From positions 2,615-66,614 of the forward strand of contig QCWH01000014.1 of NCBI GenBank assembly GCA_003149565.1: a stretch of 64,000 bases of DNA, written 5' to 3'. Below the pieces are notes generated by a model. That model had not been told where the DNA came from, made no database searches, and saw nothing but the letters and a program-made list of their open reading frames with translations. This DNA is from Marivita sp. XM-24bin2 (GTDB lineage Bacteria > Pseudomonadota > Alphaproteobacteria > Rhodobacterales > Rhodobacteraceae). Below, one piece after another: positions 15,900-24,872 of the stretch (the first letter of the stretch is position 1; the number at the start of each line of letters is the position of its first letter). The position numbers were made by a program, and so were the translations under genes.

Positions 15900-17093
15900 T
15901 CAGACCAGCGCGTCGGCAATCCGTGCAGCCAATTGCCGCGCCACCGCATCCTTGCCCATGCGCGGCCAGGCCTCGGCCCCAGCGTCCGAGATCAGAGTCA
16001 CCGCGTTCTCGGTCCCACCCATGATGCCCGTCGCTGGCGACACGTCATTTGCCACGATCCAGTCACAACCCTTCCGCGCCCGCTTGTTGGTGGCATTCTC
16101 GATCACGTCATTGGTCTCGGCCGCAAAGCCAACCACAAGGCCCGGACGCCCCTCCGACATCTGAGACACTTCGGCCAGAATGTCCGGGTTCTCCTCGAAC
16201 GCCAGTGTCGGCAGTGCGCCCTCCACCTTCTTGATCTTGCTCTCCGATGCGCCAACCACGCGCCAGTCGGCGACCGCTGCTGCAAACACCGCCGCATCGG
16301 CGGGCAAGGCCGCGAGCACACCCGCCCGCATCTCGCGCGCGGTTTCCACACGTACCACTTCAACGCCATCCGGCGGTGGTACATCCGCCGGGCCCGTGAC
16401 AAAGACCACCTCCGCCCCCAAGGCTCGCAGCGCCGCCGCAATCGCCGTGCCCTGCGCCCCTGACGACCGGTTCGCGATATAGCGCACCGGATCAATCGGC
16501 TCATGCGTCGGCCCGGATGTCACAACGATCCGCTTGCCCCGCAACGGCCCATCCGCCAGCGCGCCCACCACGGCGTCGACAATCTCCAACGGTTCGGCCA
16601 TGCGCCCGGGCCCATATTCGCCGCAGGCCATGTCGCCCTCATTCGGCCCAACAACGGAAACCCTGTCGCCCTTCAAGACCGAAAGATTGCGCTGCGTCGC
16701 GGGATGCTCCCACATCCGCACATTCATCGCGGGAGCGATCATCACCGGCGTATCCGTCGCCAAAAGCAACGTCGTCGCCAGATCGCCTGCCATCCCTTGC
16801 GCCATTTTCGCCATCAGATCCGCTGTCGCCGGGGCCACCAGCACCAGATCGGCCACGCGGGACAATTGGATATGCCCCATTTCGGCCTCGTCCGTCAGAT
16901 CGAACAGATCAGTATAAACCTTTTCCCCCGCCAGCGCCGAGACCGACAAAGGCGTGACAAATTCTGCCGCCGCCCGCGTCATGACCGGCGTCACCGCCGC
17001 ACCGCGTTCGCGCAACCGGCGGATCAGGTCGAGGCACTTATACGCCGCGATCCCGCCGCCGATGATCAGAAGGATACGTTTGCCGCTCAACAT
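15900..17093 (-). CDS. coaBC: Bifunctional phosphopantothenoylcysteine decarboxylase/synthase
   Basis: A 397-aa fusion enzyme of coenzyme A synthesis. The N-terminal flavoprotein CoaC domain shows [12 protein letters not shown], the PAMN motif in the [14 protein letters not shown] region, and the substrate-flap Cys in [13 protein letters not shown]. The C-terminal CoaB domain shows [20 protein letters not shown] and later a Lys-rich KIKK segment. It makes 4'-phosphopantetheine from 4'-phosphopantothenate and cysteine. ATG 17093 is chosen over the longer frame to 17144 as it matches the CoaC start. It lies 58 bp after the chaN-like gene and before dut. Confidence 0.94.
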   Translation of the reverse strand: MLSGKRILLIIGGGIAAYKCLDLIRRLRERGAAVTPVMTRAAAEFVTPLSVSALAGEKVYTDLFDLTDEAEMGHIQLSRVADLVLVAPATADLMAKMAQGMAGDLATTLLLATDTPVMIAPAMNVRMWEHPATQRNLSVLKGDRVSVVGPNEGDMACGEYGPGRMAEPLEIVDAVVGALADGPLRGKRIVVTSGPTHEPIDPVRYIANRSSGAQGTAIAAALRALGAEVVFVTGPADVPPPDGVEVVRVETAREMRAGVLAALPADAAVFAAAVADWRVVGASESKIKKVEGALPTLAFEENPDILAEVSQMSEGRPGLVVGFAAETNDVIENATNKRARKGCDWIVANDVSPATGIMGGTENAVTLISDAGAEAWPRMGKDAVARQLAARIADALV

Positions 17094-17151
17094 AAGGCAC
17101 AGTCCTGACAGGGTCCCGCACCTTGTTACGGGGCCGCCGGGCAAAACTCAA

Positions 17152-17934
17152 TCAGCGGAACGCGGCGCAGGGATCTCCCCGATCCACCTCTGGCGCAGTT
17201 TCCACCACGTCGAACAAACCCTGGGGCAGCACATCATCCTCGCCCTGTCCCAATGACGCAATCCGCAAATCAGGCGCCGCTGCCATGAGATAGACCGGCG
17301 CACCCCAATCCTTGCGCGCATGTCCGTTGCCGGTGATCACCACCACAGGCCCGCCATGCGCTTCGAAAGCCTGTACCGCGGAATAGGCCAGCTCGGCATC
17401 CCGCAGCCGTTGAATGTCCACCATCACCGGCAGCATCTCTGCGGGCATCGCATCGCAATGCGCCGCCAGTTGCAAGGCCTCGCGCTGCGCCTGCTGCTCC
17501 TCTGGCAGAACAGCCGTCAGCCCATAGGCCGCCGCATCACCGCGAAACGCCGATGCCATCCCTTCGGCCATAGCGGCACGCGCCACGTCACGAGGCACCG
17601 CCGCGCCGAAATAAGCAGCCTCGGGTGCCGCCGCGAAGATCGGATAGTACATTGAGAAATCCGGCCATCCGCTCTCGTTCCAGCCCAAAGCGGCTTCCAA
17701 CGCTCCCGCGTCCGTCACCAAATCCGGCGTCACCAAATCCGCCTGCGCCTGCGTCAACATCTCGAAGACCAGAGCAGTCGGCTGCACCTCAGCCACCAGT
17801 TCGGCCTGGCGCAGATGATGCGCCGGGTTGTCATGCAACTCCCCCAGAAACACCACATCCGCGCCATCAAAAACGCCCCCAGCGACCAGAGCCGTGGGGG
17901 CGCACATTAGAGTAGTAATCAACGCATACTTCAT
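17152..17934 (-). CDS. ChaN-like (DUF399) secreted protein
   Basis: A 260-aa protein with a signal peptide (about 18 residues ending ALVAGG) and a ChaN/TIKI-type fold: VVFLGELHDNPAHHLRQAELV near residue 30 and VVVITGNGHARKDWGAPVYL in the C-terminal part. ChaN proteins bind haem in some bacteria. No lipobox Cys is present, so it is probably periplasmic rather than lipid-anchored. Its ATG overlaps the rpoH stop by 4 bp, so it is co-translated with the heat-shock sigma factor; the functional meaning of that is unknown. Confidence 0.8.
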   Translation of the reverse strand: MKYALITTLMCAPTALVAGGVFDGADVVFLGELHDNPAHHLRQAELVAEVQPTALVFEMLTQAQADLVTPDLVTDAGALEAALGWNESGWPDFSMYYPIFAAAPEAAYFGAAVPRDVARAAMAEGMASAFRGDAAAYGLTAVLPEEQQAQREALQLAAHCDAMPAEMLPVMVDIQRLRDAELAYSAVQAFEAHGGPVVVITGNGHARKDWGAPVYLMAAAPDLRIASLGQGEDDVLPQGLFDVVETAPEVDRGDPCAAFR

Positions 17935-18809
17935 GAAAGGAAGTGATGCACCTCAGGGCTTTGGGCTTCAAGCGACTTCCGGATTTTGGCAAAGGCCGCC
18001 GCCTCAAGCTGGCGCACCCGCTCCTTGGACAAGCCAAGCTCATTGCCAAGGCTCTCCAGCGTCCGCGCGTCTTCCCGCAACTTGCGCTCACGCACAATGA
18101 ACCGCTCACGTTCATTCAGCTGGTTCATCGCCATCATCAGCCACTGGCGCAGCTGTGCGAGGTCCAGATCCTCTTCGACCCGCTCATCCGCCTGCGCACT
18201 GTCATCTTCGAGCGCATCAATCCACTCGCGGCCTTCGTCCTCGGTCGATTGCGTCGCGTTCAATGAATAGTCGGACCCGGACAACCGGCCCTCCATCATC
18301 TCCACGTCGTGCAACGGCACACCGATCTCTTCCGAAATCATGCGACGCAATTCGTGCCCTTCAAGCACCTTGCCTTCAGCCGCTGCTTCGCGCTCCAGTC
18401 GCGCCTGAACCCGGCGCATGTTGAAAAACAGCGATTTCTGCGAAGAGGTCGATCCGGTCCGCACAATGGACCAGTTGCGCATCACATAATCCTGAATTGA
18501 TGCCTTGATCCACCAAACAGCATAAGTCGAAAAGCGCACACCACGATCAGGGTCAAACTTGTCCGCCGCCTTCATCAGCCCAAGCCCGGCTTCCTGAATG
18601 AGATCGTTCATCGGCGCACCATAGCGCTTGAACTTCGACGCCATCGAGATCGCCAGCCGCATGTACGCTGTGATCAAACGATGAAGCGCAACCTCGTCGC
18701 GTTCATCGCGCCATGCATAAGCCAGCTTGAGTTCCGTCTCCGCGTCCAGCAATTCTGCTTTCATCGCACGGCGAGACAGGGTTTGGTCGTTAAACGAGTC
18801 CAGTGCCAT
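17931..18809 (-). CDS. rpoH: Heat-shock sigma factor RpoH
   Basis: A 292-aa sigma-32 protein. Region 2 includes RLAISMASKFKRYGAPMNDLIQ, the RpoH box appears as QKSLFFNMRR, and region 4 as LSKERVRQLEAAAFAKIRKSL. It directs RNA polymerase to heat-shock and, in this group, often oxidative-stress promoters. Roseobacters often carry two RpoH proteins; which one this is cannot be told. TCAGGGGG precedes the ATG. It begins a minus-strand run with the chaN-like gene, coaBC, dut and the moeB-like gene. Confidence 0.93.
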   Translation of the reverse strand: MALDSFNDQTLSRRAMKAELLDAETELKLAYAWRDERDEVALHRLITAYMRLAISMASKFKRYGAPMNDLIQEAGLGLMKAADKFDPDRGVRFSTYAVWWIKASIQDYVMRNWSIVRTGSTSSQKSLFFNMRRVQARLEREAAAEGKVLEGHELRRMISEEIGVPLHDVEMMEGRLSGSDYSLNATQSTEDEGREWIDALEDDSAQADERVEEDLDLAQLRQWLMMAMNQLNERERFIVRERKLREDARTLESLGNELGLSKERVRQLEAAAFAKIRKSLEAQSPEVHHFLS

Positions 18810-19016
18810 AAGTGCCCCCTGATCTTATCTCTTGTATCGTTTACGAGCGCTTCCCGCGCATGGATCAAAGATTCATGAAAAAAAGTTTCAACAATCTCCC
18901 AACGCCCTTGCACGTTATTCGTTCCGGTGATGGGCAGGCGCACAATTCGAAATTGGGCAGATTGAATCCAAGTCAGTAAAGATACAGGAAACACAGGTAA
19001 TCGGAGCGAACCCTGC

Positions 19017-19703
19017 ATGACTTACGAGCTTTTCATCGGCGACTACGCCTATTCCAGTTGGTCACTGCGCGGCTGGCTGCTGTTCCGCAAACTCGACATC
19101 GCACCGACGGTACAACTGGTGGATTTCCACAAAGCAGAAGTTGCAGAACAACTCACCGATATCGTCCCTGCCCGCACGGTTCCCGCGATGCGCACACCCG
19201 AAGGCACAGTGATCTGGGACTCGCTCGCCATGGCCGAAGAACTGCACAGCCGCTATCCCGACGCTGGGCTCTGGCCCTCTGACCCGGCGACTCGCGGCCT
19301 TGGCCGCGCACTCGCGGCCGAAATGCACTCGGGTTACAGCGCCCTGCGCAGCGAATGCCCGATGAACCTCCGAACCGCCTACCGCGATGTGCCGCTCTCT
19401 GATGCCACCCGGGGCGACATTGCCCGCATCGAAACCGTCTGGGCCCATGCGCGCAATCTTTACAGCGATCAAGGGCCTTGGCTACTGGGCGAATATTCAA
19501 TTGCAGATATCGCCTTTGCCCCTGTGGCCGCGCGATTTGCGGGATACGATGTGGCGCTGTCGGACATTGCTCAGTTTTATGTCGAGACGCACCTCTCCGA
19601 TCCTTGGTTCCGCGAATGGCGGGAAATGGGCCTCAGCATCGGTGAGACCCTCGCCCATTACGCCATACCCTTCGATACCAAGCCTTGGCCTGGCCCCGCC
19701 TAA
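19017..19703 (+). CDS. Glutathione S-transferase family protein
   Basis: A 228-aa GST-like protein: thioredoxin-fold N-terminus starting YELFIGDYAYSSWSLRGWLL, with PARTVPAMRTPEGTVIWDSLAMAEEL forming the glutathione-binding cis-Pro and Glu-Ser-like segment, then an all-helical C-terminal domain with SIADIAFAPVAARF. It is divergent from rpoH, with a 207-bp gap that holds both promoters. The substrate is unknown. A GST beside an rpoH gene would fit stress response, but this is only suggestive. Confidence 0.85.
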   Translation: MTYELFIGDYAYSSWSLRGWLLFRKLDIAPTVQLVDFHKAEVAEQLTDIVPARTVPAMRTPEGTVIWDSLAMAEELHSRYPDAGLWPSDPATRGLGRALAAEMHSGYSALRSECPMNLRTAYRDVPLSDATRGDIARIETVWAHARNLYSDQGPWLLGEYSIADIAFAPVAARFAGYDVALSDIAQFYVETHLSDPWFREWREMGLSIGETLAHYAIPFDTKPWPGPA

Positions 19704-19769
19704 GCACCCGCGTTAACCTTTTCGCAACCATGATGGCGGCACCCTCTCAGCACACGAGGACCGGATCAC

Positions 19770-21281
19770 ATGGTTGCGCACGCCTACACCGTCGCCTTTG
19801 AAGGCGTTGATGCCCGCATGGTCGAGGTGCAATGCGCCGTGACGCCCGGATTACCTGCGTTTTCGCTGGTGGGCCTTCCGGACAAGGCGGTCTCGGAATC
19901 CCGAGACCGGGTGCGCGGCGCGCTGTCGACCCTGCACATTGCCCTGCCCTCCAAGCGGATAACGGTAAACCTGTCGCCCGCCGACCTGCCCAAGGAGGGA
20001 TCGCATTTCGACCTGCCCATCGCCTTGGCGTTGCTGGCCGAGCTGGACATCCTGCCCAAAGACGCGGTGGCCGATGCGGTGGCTCTGGGGGAACTGTCGC
20101 TCGATGGCGCGCTGATCCCTGTGATCGGCGCTCTGCCCGCCGCGATGGCCGCGGCCGAAGAAAACCGCGCCCTGATCTGCCCCGCCGCGTCGGGCGCAGA
20201 AGCCGCTTGGGTCGGCGGCTGTCAGGTGATCGGAGCAAAGGGGCTAATGGACGTGATCCAGCACGTCACCGGACGCACCCCGCTCAGCCCCTGTGACCCC
20301 GGTGAGGTCAGCCAATCCGCTGACCGCCGCGACATGCGGGATGTCAAAGGACAGGAACGCGCCAAACGGGCGCTCGAAATCGCGGCAGCAGGGCGACATC
20401 ACGTATTGATGGTCGGCACGCCGGGTTCTGGCAAATCCATGCTCGCTGCCCGGCTTCCGGGCATTCTACCGCCCCTCACCCCGACCGAGGCGCTGGAAAC
20501 CTCGATGGTGCATTCGCTGTCCGGTCTGATCGAGTCCGGCGGCATCTCGCGCCACAGGCCGTATCGCGAGCCGCATCACACCGCCTCGATGGCTGCCATT
20601 GTCGGCGGTGGGCGCACCGCCAAACCCGGTGAGATCAGTCTTGCACATAATGGCGTGCTCTTCATGGACGAGTTTCCAGAGTTCCCGCGCACCGTGCTCG
20701 AAACCCTCCGCCAGCCAATCGAAACCGGCGAAGTGATGGTCGCCCGTGCCAACGCGCACATCAAGTACCCGTGCCGGTTCATGCTCGTGGCAGCCGCCAA
20801 TCCGTGCAAATGCGGCTATCTGAGCGATCCAGCAAGGGCCTGCTCACGCGCACCAAATTGCGGCGAAGACTACATGGGCCGTATCTCAGGCCCATTGATG
20901 GACCGGTTCGATTTGCGCGTCGATGTCCCTCCGGTGGCATTTCGGGATCTCGATCTGCCCAGCACAGGTGCAAGCAGCGCAGATCTCGCCAACCGCGTTT
21001 TCTCGGCCCGAAACCGTCAGGCGGAACGGTTCGACAACCATTCGGGCCTGCGCCAGAACGCAGATTTGCAAGGCGACCTGCTCGAAGAAGTCACCCGGCT
21101 TGATACCGAAAGCCGCAGCCTTCTAACCAGCGCCGCCGACCGCTTCGGGCTCTCCGCCCGTGGCTATCATCGCGTGTTGCGCGTGGCGCGGAGCATTGCC
21201 GATCTTGAGGATTGCAATGACATCAGCCGGGACCATGTTGCCGAAGCACTCAGCTATCGGTTGCCACAAAACGCCCCGTGA
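19770..21281 (+). CDS. comM: YifB/ComM-family AAA+ ATPase
   Basis: A 503-aa protein with three parts: an N-terminal Lon-protease-like fold (VEVQCAVTPGLPAFSLVGLPDKAVSES), an Mg-chelatase-type AAA+ core with Walker A GTPGSGKSMLAARLPGILPPL and Walker B region GVLFMDEFPEF, and a C-terminal lid. ComM promotes branch migration during integration of transformed DNA; other members are often just called YifB. It follows the GST gene by 66 bp and is convergent with gshB. Confidence 0.92.
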   Translation: MVAHAYTVAFEGVDARMVEVQCAVTPGLPAFSLVGLPDKAVSESRDRVRGALSTLHIALPSKRITVNLSPADLPKEGSHFDLPIALALLAELDILPKDAVADAVALGELSLDGALIPVIGALPAAMAAAEENRALICPAASGAEAAWVGGCQVIGAKGLMDVIQHVTGRTPLSPCDPGEVSQSADRRDMRDVKGQERAKRALEIAAAGRHHVLMVGTPGSGKSMLAARLPGILPPLTPTEALETSMVHSLSGLIESGGISRHRPYREPHHTASMAAIVGGGRTAKPGEISLAHNGVLFMDEFPEFPRTVLETLRQPIETGEVMVARANAHIKYPCRFMLVAAANPCKCGYLSDPARACSRAPNCGEDYMGRISGPLMDRFDLRVDVPPVAFRDLDLPSTGASSADLANRVFSARNRQAERFDNHSGLRQNADLQGDLLEEVTRLDTESRSLLTSAADRFGLSARGYHRVLRVARSIADLEDCNDISRDHVAEALSYRLPQNAP

Positions 21282-21285
21282 TGCA

Positions 21286-21305
21286 GTCCACCAAGCCTGG
21301 TGGAC
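21286..21305. terminator. Hairpin between convergent comM and gshB
   Basis: GTCCACCA (21286-21293) pairs with TGGTGGAC (21298-21305) around the loop AGCC. It lies in the 30-bp gap between the two stop codons and could stop transcription from both sides, although there is no strong T-run. Confidence 0.5.
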
Positions 21306-21311
21306 AGCGCA

Positions 21312-22244
21312 CTAAACCTTCGATTCGATCGCCTGCCAGATCTTCTCGGCCACGTTGTTCCCATCGAATCGTTCCAGTTCCTGAATTCCTGTTGGCGATG
21401 TCACGTTGATCTCTGTCAGGTAGTCGCCGATCACATCAATCCCAACGAAAATCTGTCCCTTTTCGCGCAAAAGCGGCCCAATCCGCGCGCAGATTTCCAG
21501 GTCGCGATCCGACAGCCCGATTTTTTCAGGCCGTCCGCCCACATGCATGTTCGACCGCGTTTCGCCCTCTGCAGGCACCCGGTTGATCGCTCCCACCGGC
21601 GCGCCGTCCACCAGAATCACCCGTTTGTCACCCGCCGACACATCGGGCAGGAACTTCTGCACGATCAATGGCTCACGCGAGAACCCGGTGAAAAGCTCAT
21701 GCAACGAGGTCAGATTGCGGTCATTTGCATCCAGCCGGAACACGCCCGCCCCGCCGTTGCCGTAAAGCGGCTTCAGAATGACATCCCCATAACGCGCCTT
21801 GAACGCTTTGATCGTGTTCAAATCCCGTGCGATCATCGTCGGCGGTGTCAGGTCCGGGAAATCCAGCACCAAAAGCTTTTCGGGATAGTTGCGGACCCAG
21901 AATGGGTCGTTTACCACCAGTGACTTGCCCTTGAGGCGATCCAAAAGATGCGTCGAGGTGATGTAATGCATGTCAAAAGGCGGATCCTGACGCAGCCACA
22001 CGACATCCATCTCCGCGAGGTCGACCTCCACTTCCGGCTCCAGTGAGACATGATCCCCCTGCAGGCGCTGCACCGTGAACCAGTGTCCGCGTGCCAGAAT
22101 GCGTCCCTCGTCATAAGCCAGCTTGTCCGGGCTGTAGAAAAACAACGTATGCCCACGCGCCTGCGCCTCTTCGGCCAGCCGAAAAGAGCTGTCTGCATTG
22201 ATATCAACGGACTGGATCGGGTCCATCTGAAACGCGATTTTCAT
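21312..22244 (-). CDS. gshB: Glutathione synthetase
   Basis: A 310-aa ATP-grasp enzyme that adds glycine to gamma-glutamylcysteine. Family features are the start [20 protein letters not shown], the central [23 protein letters not shown]-binding [14 protein letters not shown], and the C-terminal [21 protein letters not shown]. It is the last of three minus-strand genes (rsmI, yraN, gshB), with gaps of 39 and 67 bp. Confidence 0.95.
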   Translation of the reverse strand: MKIAFQMDPIQSVDINADSSFRLAEEAQARGHTLFFYSPDKLAYDEGRILARGHWFTVQRLQGDHVSLEPEVEVDLAEMDVVWLRQDPPFDMHYITSTHLLDRLKGKSLVVNDPFWVRNYPEKLLVLDFPDLTPPTMIARDLNTIKAFKARYGDVILKPLYGNGGAGVFRLDANDRNLTSLHELFTGFSREPLIVQKFLPDVSAGDKRVILVDGAPVGAINRVPAEGETRSNMHVGGRPEKIGLSDRDLEICARIGPLLREKGQIFVGIDVIGDYLTEINVTSPTGIQELERFDGNNVAEKIWQAIESKV

Positions 22245-22311
22245 GTGCTGCCCTCTGCAAAGCTTGACCCGTTACATGGCGCAAGCCCGAGAGCGGTGCA
22301 AGATCACCCGG

Positions 22312-22707
22312 TCAGTGCATCATACTGGCATTGGGAAGGATCTCGATGACGCCCTGCGCATCTACCAGCGCCACATCTAGTCGTGAGTCGGTCAGGCTTC
22401 CGGTTGGGCATCGGCCAAGATAGTCTTCTGCGCTGTGCAAGATGCGACCCATCTGTCGCGGCGTCAGGCGTTGTAGTGCTTGTGCATGTGTCCGGCTTTT
22501 TTTGACTTCGACAAAAACAACACTGTCCCCTTCAGACAGGATCAGGTCAATTTCGCCACAAGGCCCGCGCCAACGCGTTTCCAGCAAGACCGCACCTCCA
22601 TCGCAGTACCGCCGCGCGACTGCCTGTTCAGCGCTCAGCCCAGCGTGATAATTGGTGCGCTTTTGATCCTCGGCAAAGGCTATGTCGCTTTGAAAATCGA
22701 ATGGCAT
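22312..22707 (-). CDS. YraN family (UPF0102) nuclease-like protein
   Basis: A 131-aa protein with an endonuclease-like core: GLSAEQAVARRYCDGGAVLLETRWRG, then GEIDLILSEGDSVVFVEVKKSR, with the Asp/Glu and E-x-K residues of the restriction-enzyme-like fold. The function of YraN is unsettled; the family is nearly always next to rsmI, as here. Confidence 0.88.
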   Translation of the reverse strand: MPFDFQSDIAFAEDQKRTNYHAGLSAEQAVARRYCDGGAVLLETRWRGPCGEIDLILSEGDSVVFVEVKKSRTHAQALQRLTPRQMGRILHSAEDYLGRCPTGSLTDSRLDVALVDAQGVIEILPNASMMH

Positions 22708-22746
22708 CCAAAATCCCCTTTCCGACTCACCTTAAACCCAAGGCAC

Positions 22747-23604
22747 TCAATTTTTTCCTAACGCCATCGCCCTTTGATAAGCCTCCCGACGCGGTATGCC
22801 GTAAATCTTTGACACTTCGCTGGCCGCATCTTTGACGGAAAGCCGCCCCAGCGCGTCCCGCAGTGCATCGTCGAGCGTCGCCTGATCCGCCTGCATCGCG
22901 GCACCACCGCGGTCGATCACCACGACAATCTCGCCCTTCGGAGGCTCATCATACGTCTCAGCTAACTCCGCCAGCGTCCCCGCACAACGCTCTTCGAACT
23001 TCTTGGTTAACTCCCGACACACAACAGCCTGTCGATCCGCTCCCAGAATCTCAGCCGCATCTCGCAGCAAGGCGCCCAGCCTTTTCGGGGACTCGTATAA
23101 GATCAGTGTCGCTGGAACAGACGCCAACTCGGCCAATGCAGATTTTCGCTTGCTCGCGCTGTTGGACAGAAAGCCTGCAAACAGGAACCGATCCGAAGGT
23201 AGCCCGGACAGCGTCAGCGCAGCCACCGCCGCCGTTGGCCCCGGTGCCGTGGTGCAGGGAACACCCGCCTCCAAAGCCGCGCGCATCAGATCAAATCCGG
23301 GGTCCGAAATCAGCGGCGTGCCCGCTTCGGACGCATAGACCACCGATTGTCCTGCGTCCAAAGCTGCCATCAGTTTCGGCCGGGCCTTGTCGCCGTTATG
23401 GTCGTGATACGCCACCACAGGCCGATCGCCCAAAGCCACACCGTGGATTTCCATCAATCGCCGCAAAGAGCGCGTATCCTCTGCCGCCAAAACATCCGCC
23501 GACGCCAAAATGTCGAGCACCCGCAAAGTGATGTCGCGCGCATTGCCCAGCGGGGTCGCCACAAGGTACAACCCCGGCGCGATCTCGCGTGTCTGCCAAT
23601 TCAT
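22747..23604 (-). CDS. rsmI: 16S rRNA (cytidine-1402-2'-O)-methyltransferase
   Basis: A 285-aa SAM-dependent enzyme of the tetrapyrrole-methylase fold. Visible motifs are LYLVATPLGNARDITLRVLDIL, AAEDTRSLRRL, VVYASEAGTPLISDPGFDLM, and GPTAAVAALTLSGLPSDRFLFAGFL. It methylates C1402 in the ribosomal P site. It starts the rsmI-yraN-gshB run and is divergent from the LpoA-like lipoprotein gene. Confidence 0.95.
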   Translation of the reverse strand: MNWQTREIAPGLYLVATPLGNARDITLRVLDILASADVLAAEDTRSLRRLMEIHGVALGDRPVVAYHDHNGDKARPKLMAALDAGQSVVYASEAGTPLISDPGFDLMRAALEAGVPCTTAPGPTAAVAALTLSGLPSDRFLFAGFLSNSASKRKSALAELASVPATLILYESPKRLGALLRDAAEILGADRQAVVCRELTKKFEERCAGTLAELAETYDEPPKGEIVVVIDRGGAAMQADQATLDDALRDALGRLSVKDAASEVSKIYGIPRREAYQRAMALGKN

Positions 23605-23690
23605 GTCTGGACCCGCCTTTGTCGTCGTCTATTATCTGCCCAACCAATAAAGCGTGCGGCCTCATTCGCGCGCATCAAGGGAGTGCGTTT

Positions 23691-24872
23691 ATGTTGGCCG
23701 TTTTGTCCACCCCTCGCAAGCTGTTGCGCAAAGCCGTTGCCGTTGGAGCTTTTCTCGGGCTTGCCGCCTGCGATCCAGCGATGATGAGCGCGCCCGGTAT
23801 CGGCTCCGGCCCCAGTGTGAACGTACAGGCCCCGGTGCCAGTTGCCCTCCTGATTCCGCGCAGCGACAGTGGCGCCAGTGCGGTCGCAGCAAGCCTCGAA
23901 AATGCCGCGCGATTGGCGGTGGACTCGCTCGATGGGGTGCAGATCGACCTGCGCGTCTATGATACCGCAGGCGACGCCCAGCGCGCCGCGCTTCAGGCAG
24001 AAACCGCTGTTGCCGAAGGTGCGAAAATCATTATCGGCCCGCTGTTCGGCGAAGCTGCAAATGCCGCCGGCGTGGCCATTGCCGACAATGGCGTCAACGT
24101 GCTCAGCTTCTCGAACAACCCATCGATCGCAGGTGGCAACGTGTTCGTGCTGGGTCCAACCTTCCGCAACACCGCCGACCGGCTTCTGGGCTATGCGGCA
24201 CGTGAGGGCCGAAACTCTGTTGTGATCGTTCACCCGCAGAATGTGGAAGGCGAGTTTGGCAAAGCTGCAATTCAGGCCGCCGCAAGCCGGAACGGCGTGC
24301 GCGTTGCGGCCATCCAGTCTTTCCCGTTCTCGCAAGAAGGTGTCTCAACAGCCGTTCCGCGGATCCGTGACAGCATCTCGTCCACCGGTGCGGATACCGT
24401 ATTCCTGACGTCGAATGCCGCGGGTGCACTGCCGCTTCTTCTGCAGCTTTTGCCAGAAGCAGGTGTGGCCCCGACCACAACGCAATACATGGGGCTGGCA
24501 CGCTGGGACGTCCCCGCGCAGATCCTCTCGCTGCCGGGTGCTCAGGGCGGCTATTTCACTCTGCCCGACGCTGCTGCAAAAAACGCCTTTGACAGCCGCT
24601 ATCGCGCCCAGTTCGGAAGCGAGCCGCACCCGCTGGCCGGGCTCGCATTCGACGGCGTCGCAGCCGTTGGCGCGCTGGTCCGGCAAGGACGCGCCGACGC
24701 GCTCAGCGTGCAGGCGCTGACACAAGACTCGGGGTTCCAGGGGGCGAATGGCGTCTTCCGGATTCACCCGGACGGAACCAATGAGCGCGGTCTTGCCGTG
24801 GCAACCGTGCGCAACAATCAGGTGATCATCCTTGACCCAGCCCCATCCGGCTTCGGCGGCGCAGGCTTCTGA
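23691..24872 (+). CDS. Penicillin-binding protein activator (LpoA-like) lipoprotein
   Basis: A 393-aa lipoprotein. The signal ends in the lipobox GLAAC, and the mature part has a type-1 periplasmic-binding fold (VPVALLIPRSDSGASAVAASLENAARLAV, IIIGPLFGEAANAAGV, NSVVIVHPQNVEGEFG). LpoA-type proteins stimulate penicillin-binding proteins from the outer membrane; members in Rhodobacterales lack the TPR domain of E. coli LpoA, as here. ATG 23691 is preceded by AAGGGAG; the longer frame to 23589 overlaps rsmI. It sits with divergent rsmI and yraN, as in E. coli, and overlaps glnD. Confidence 0.88.
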   Translation: MLAVLSTPRKLLRKAVAVGAFLGLAACDPAMMSAPGIGSGPSVNVQAPVPVALLIPRSDSGASAVAASLENAARLAVDSLDGVQIDLRVYDTAGDAQRAALQAETAVAEGAKIIIGPLFGEAANAAGVAIADNGVNVLSFSNNPSIAGGNVFVLGPTFRNTADRLLGYAAREGRNSVVIVHPQNVEGEFGKAAIQAAASRNGVRVAAIQSFPFSQEGVSTAVPRIRDSISSTGADTVFLTSNAAGALPLLLQLLPEAGVAPTTTQYMGLARWDVPAQILSLPGAQGGYFTLPDAAAKNAFDSRYRAQFGSEPHPLAGLAFDGVAAVGALVRQGRADALSVQALTQDSGFQGANGVFRIHPDGTNERGLAVATVRNNQVIILDPAPSGFGGAGF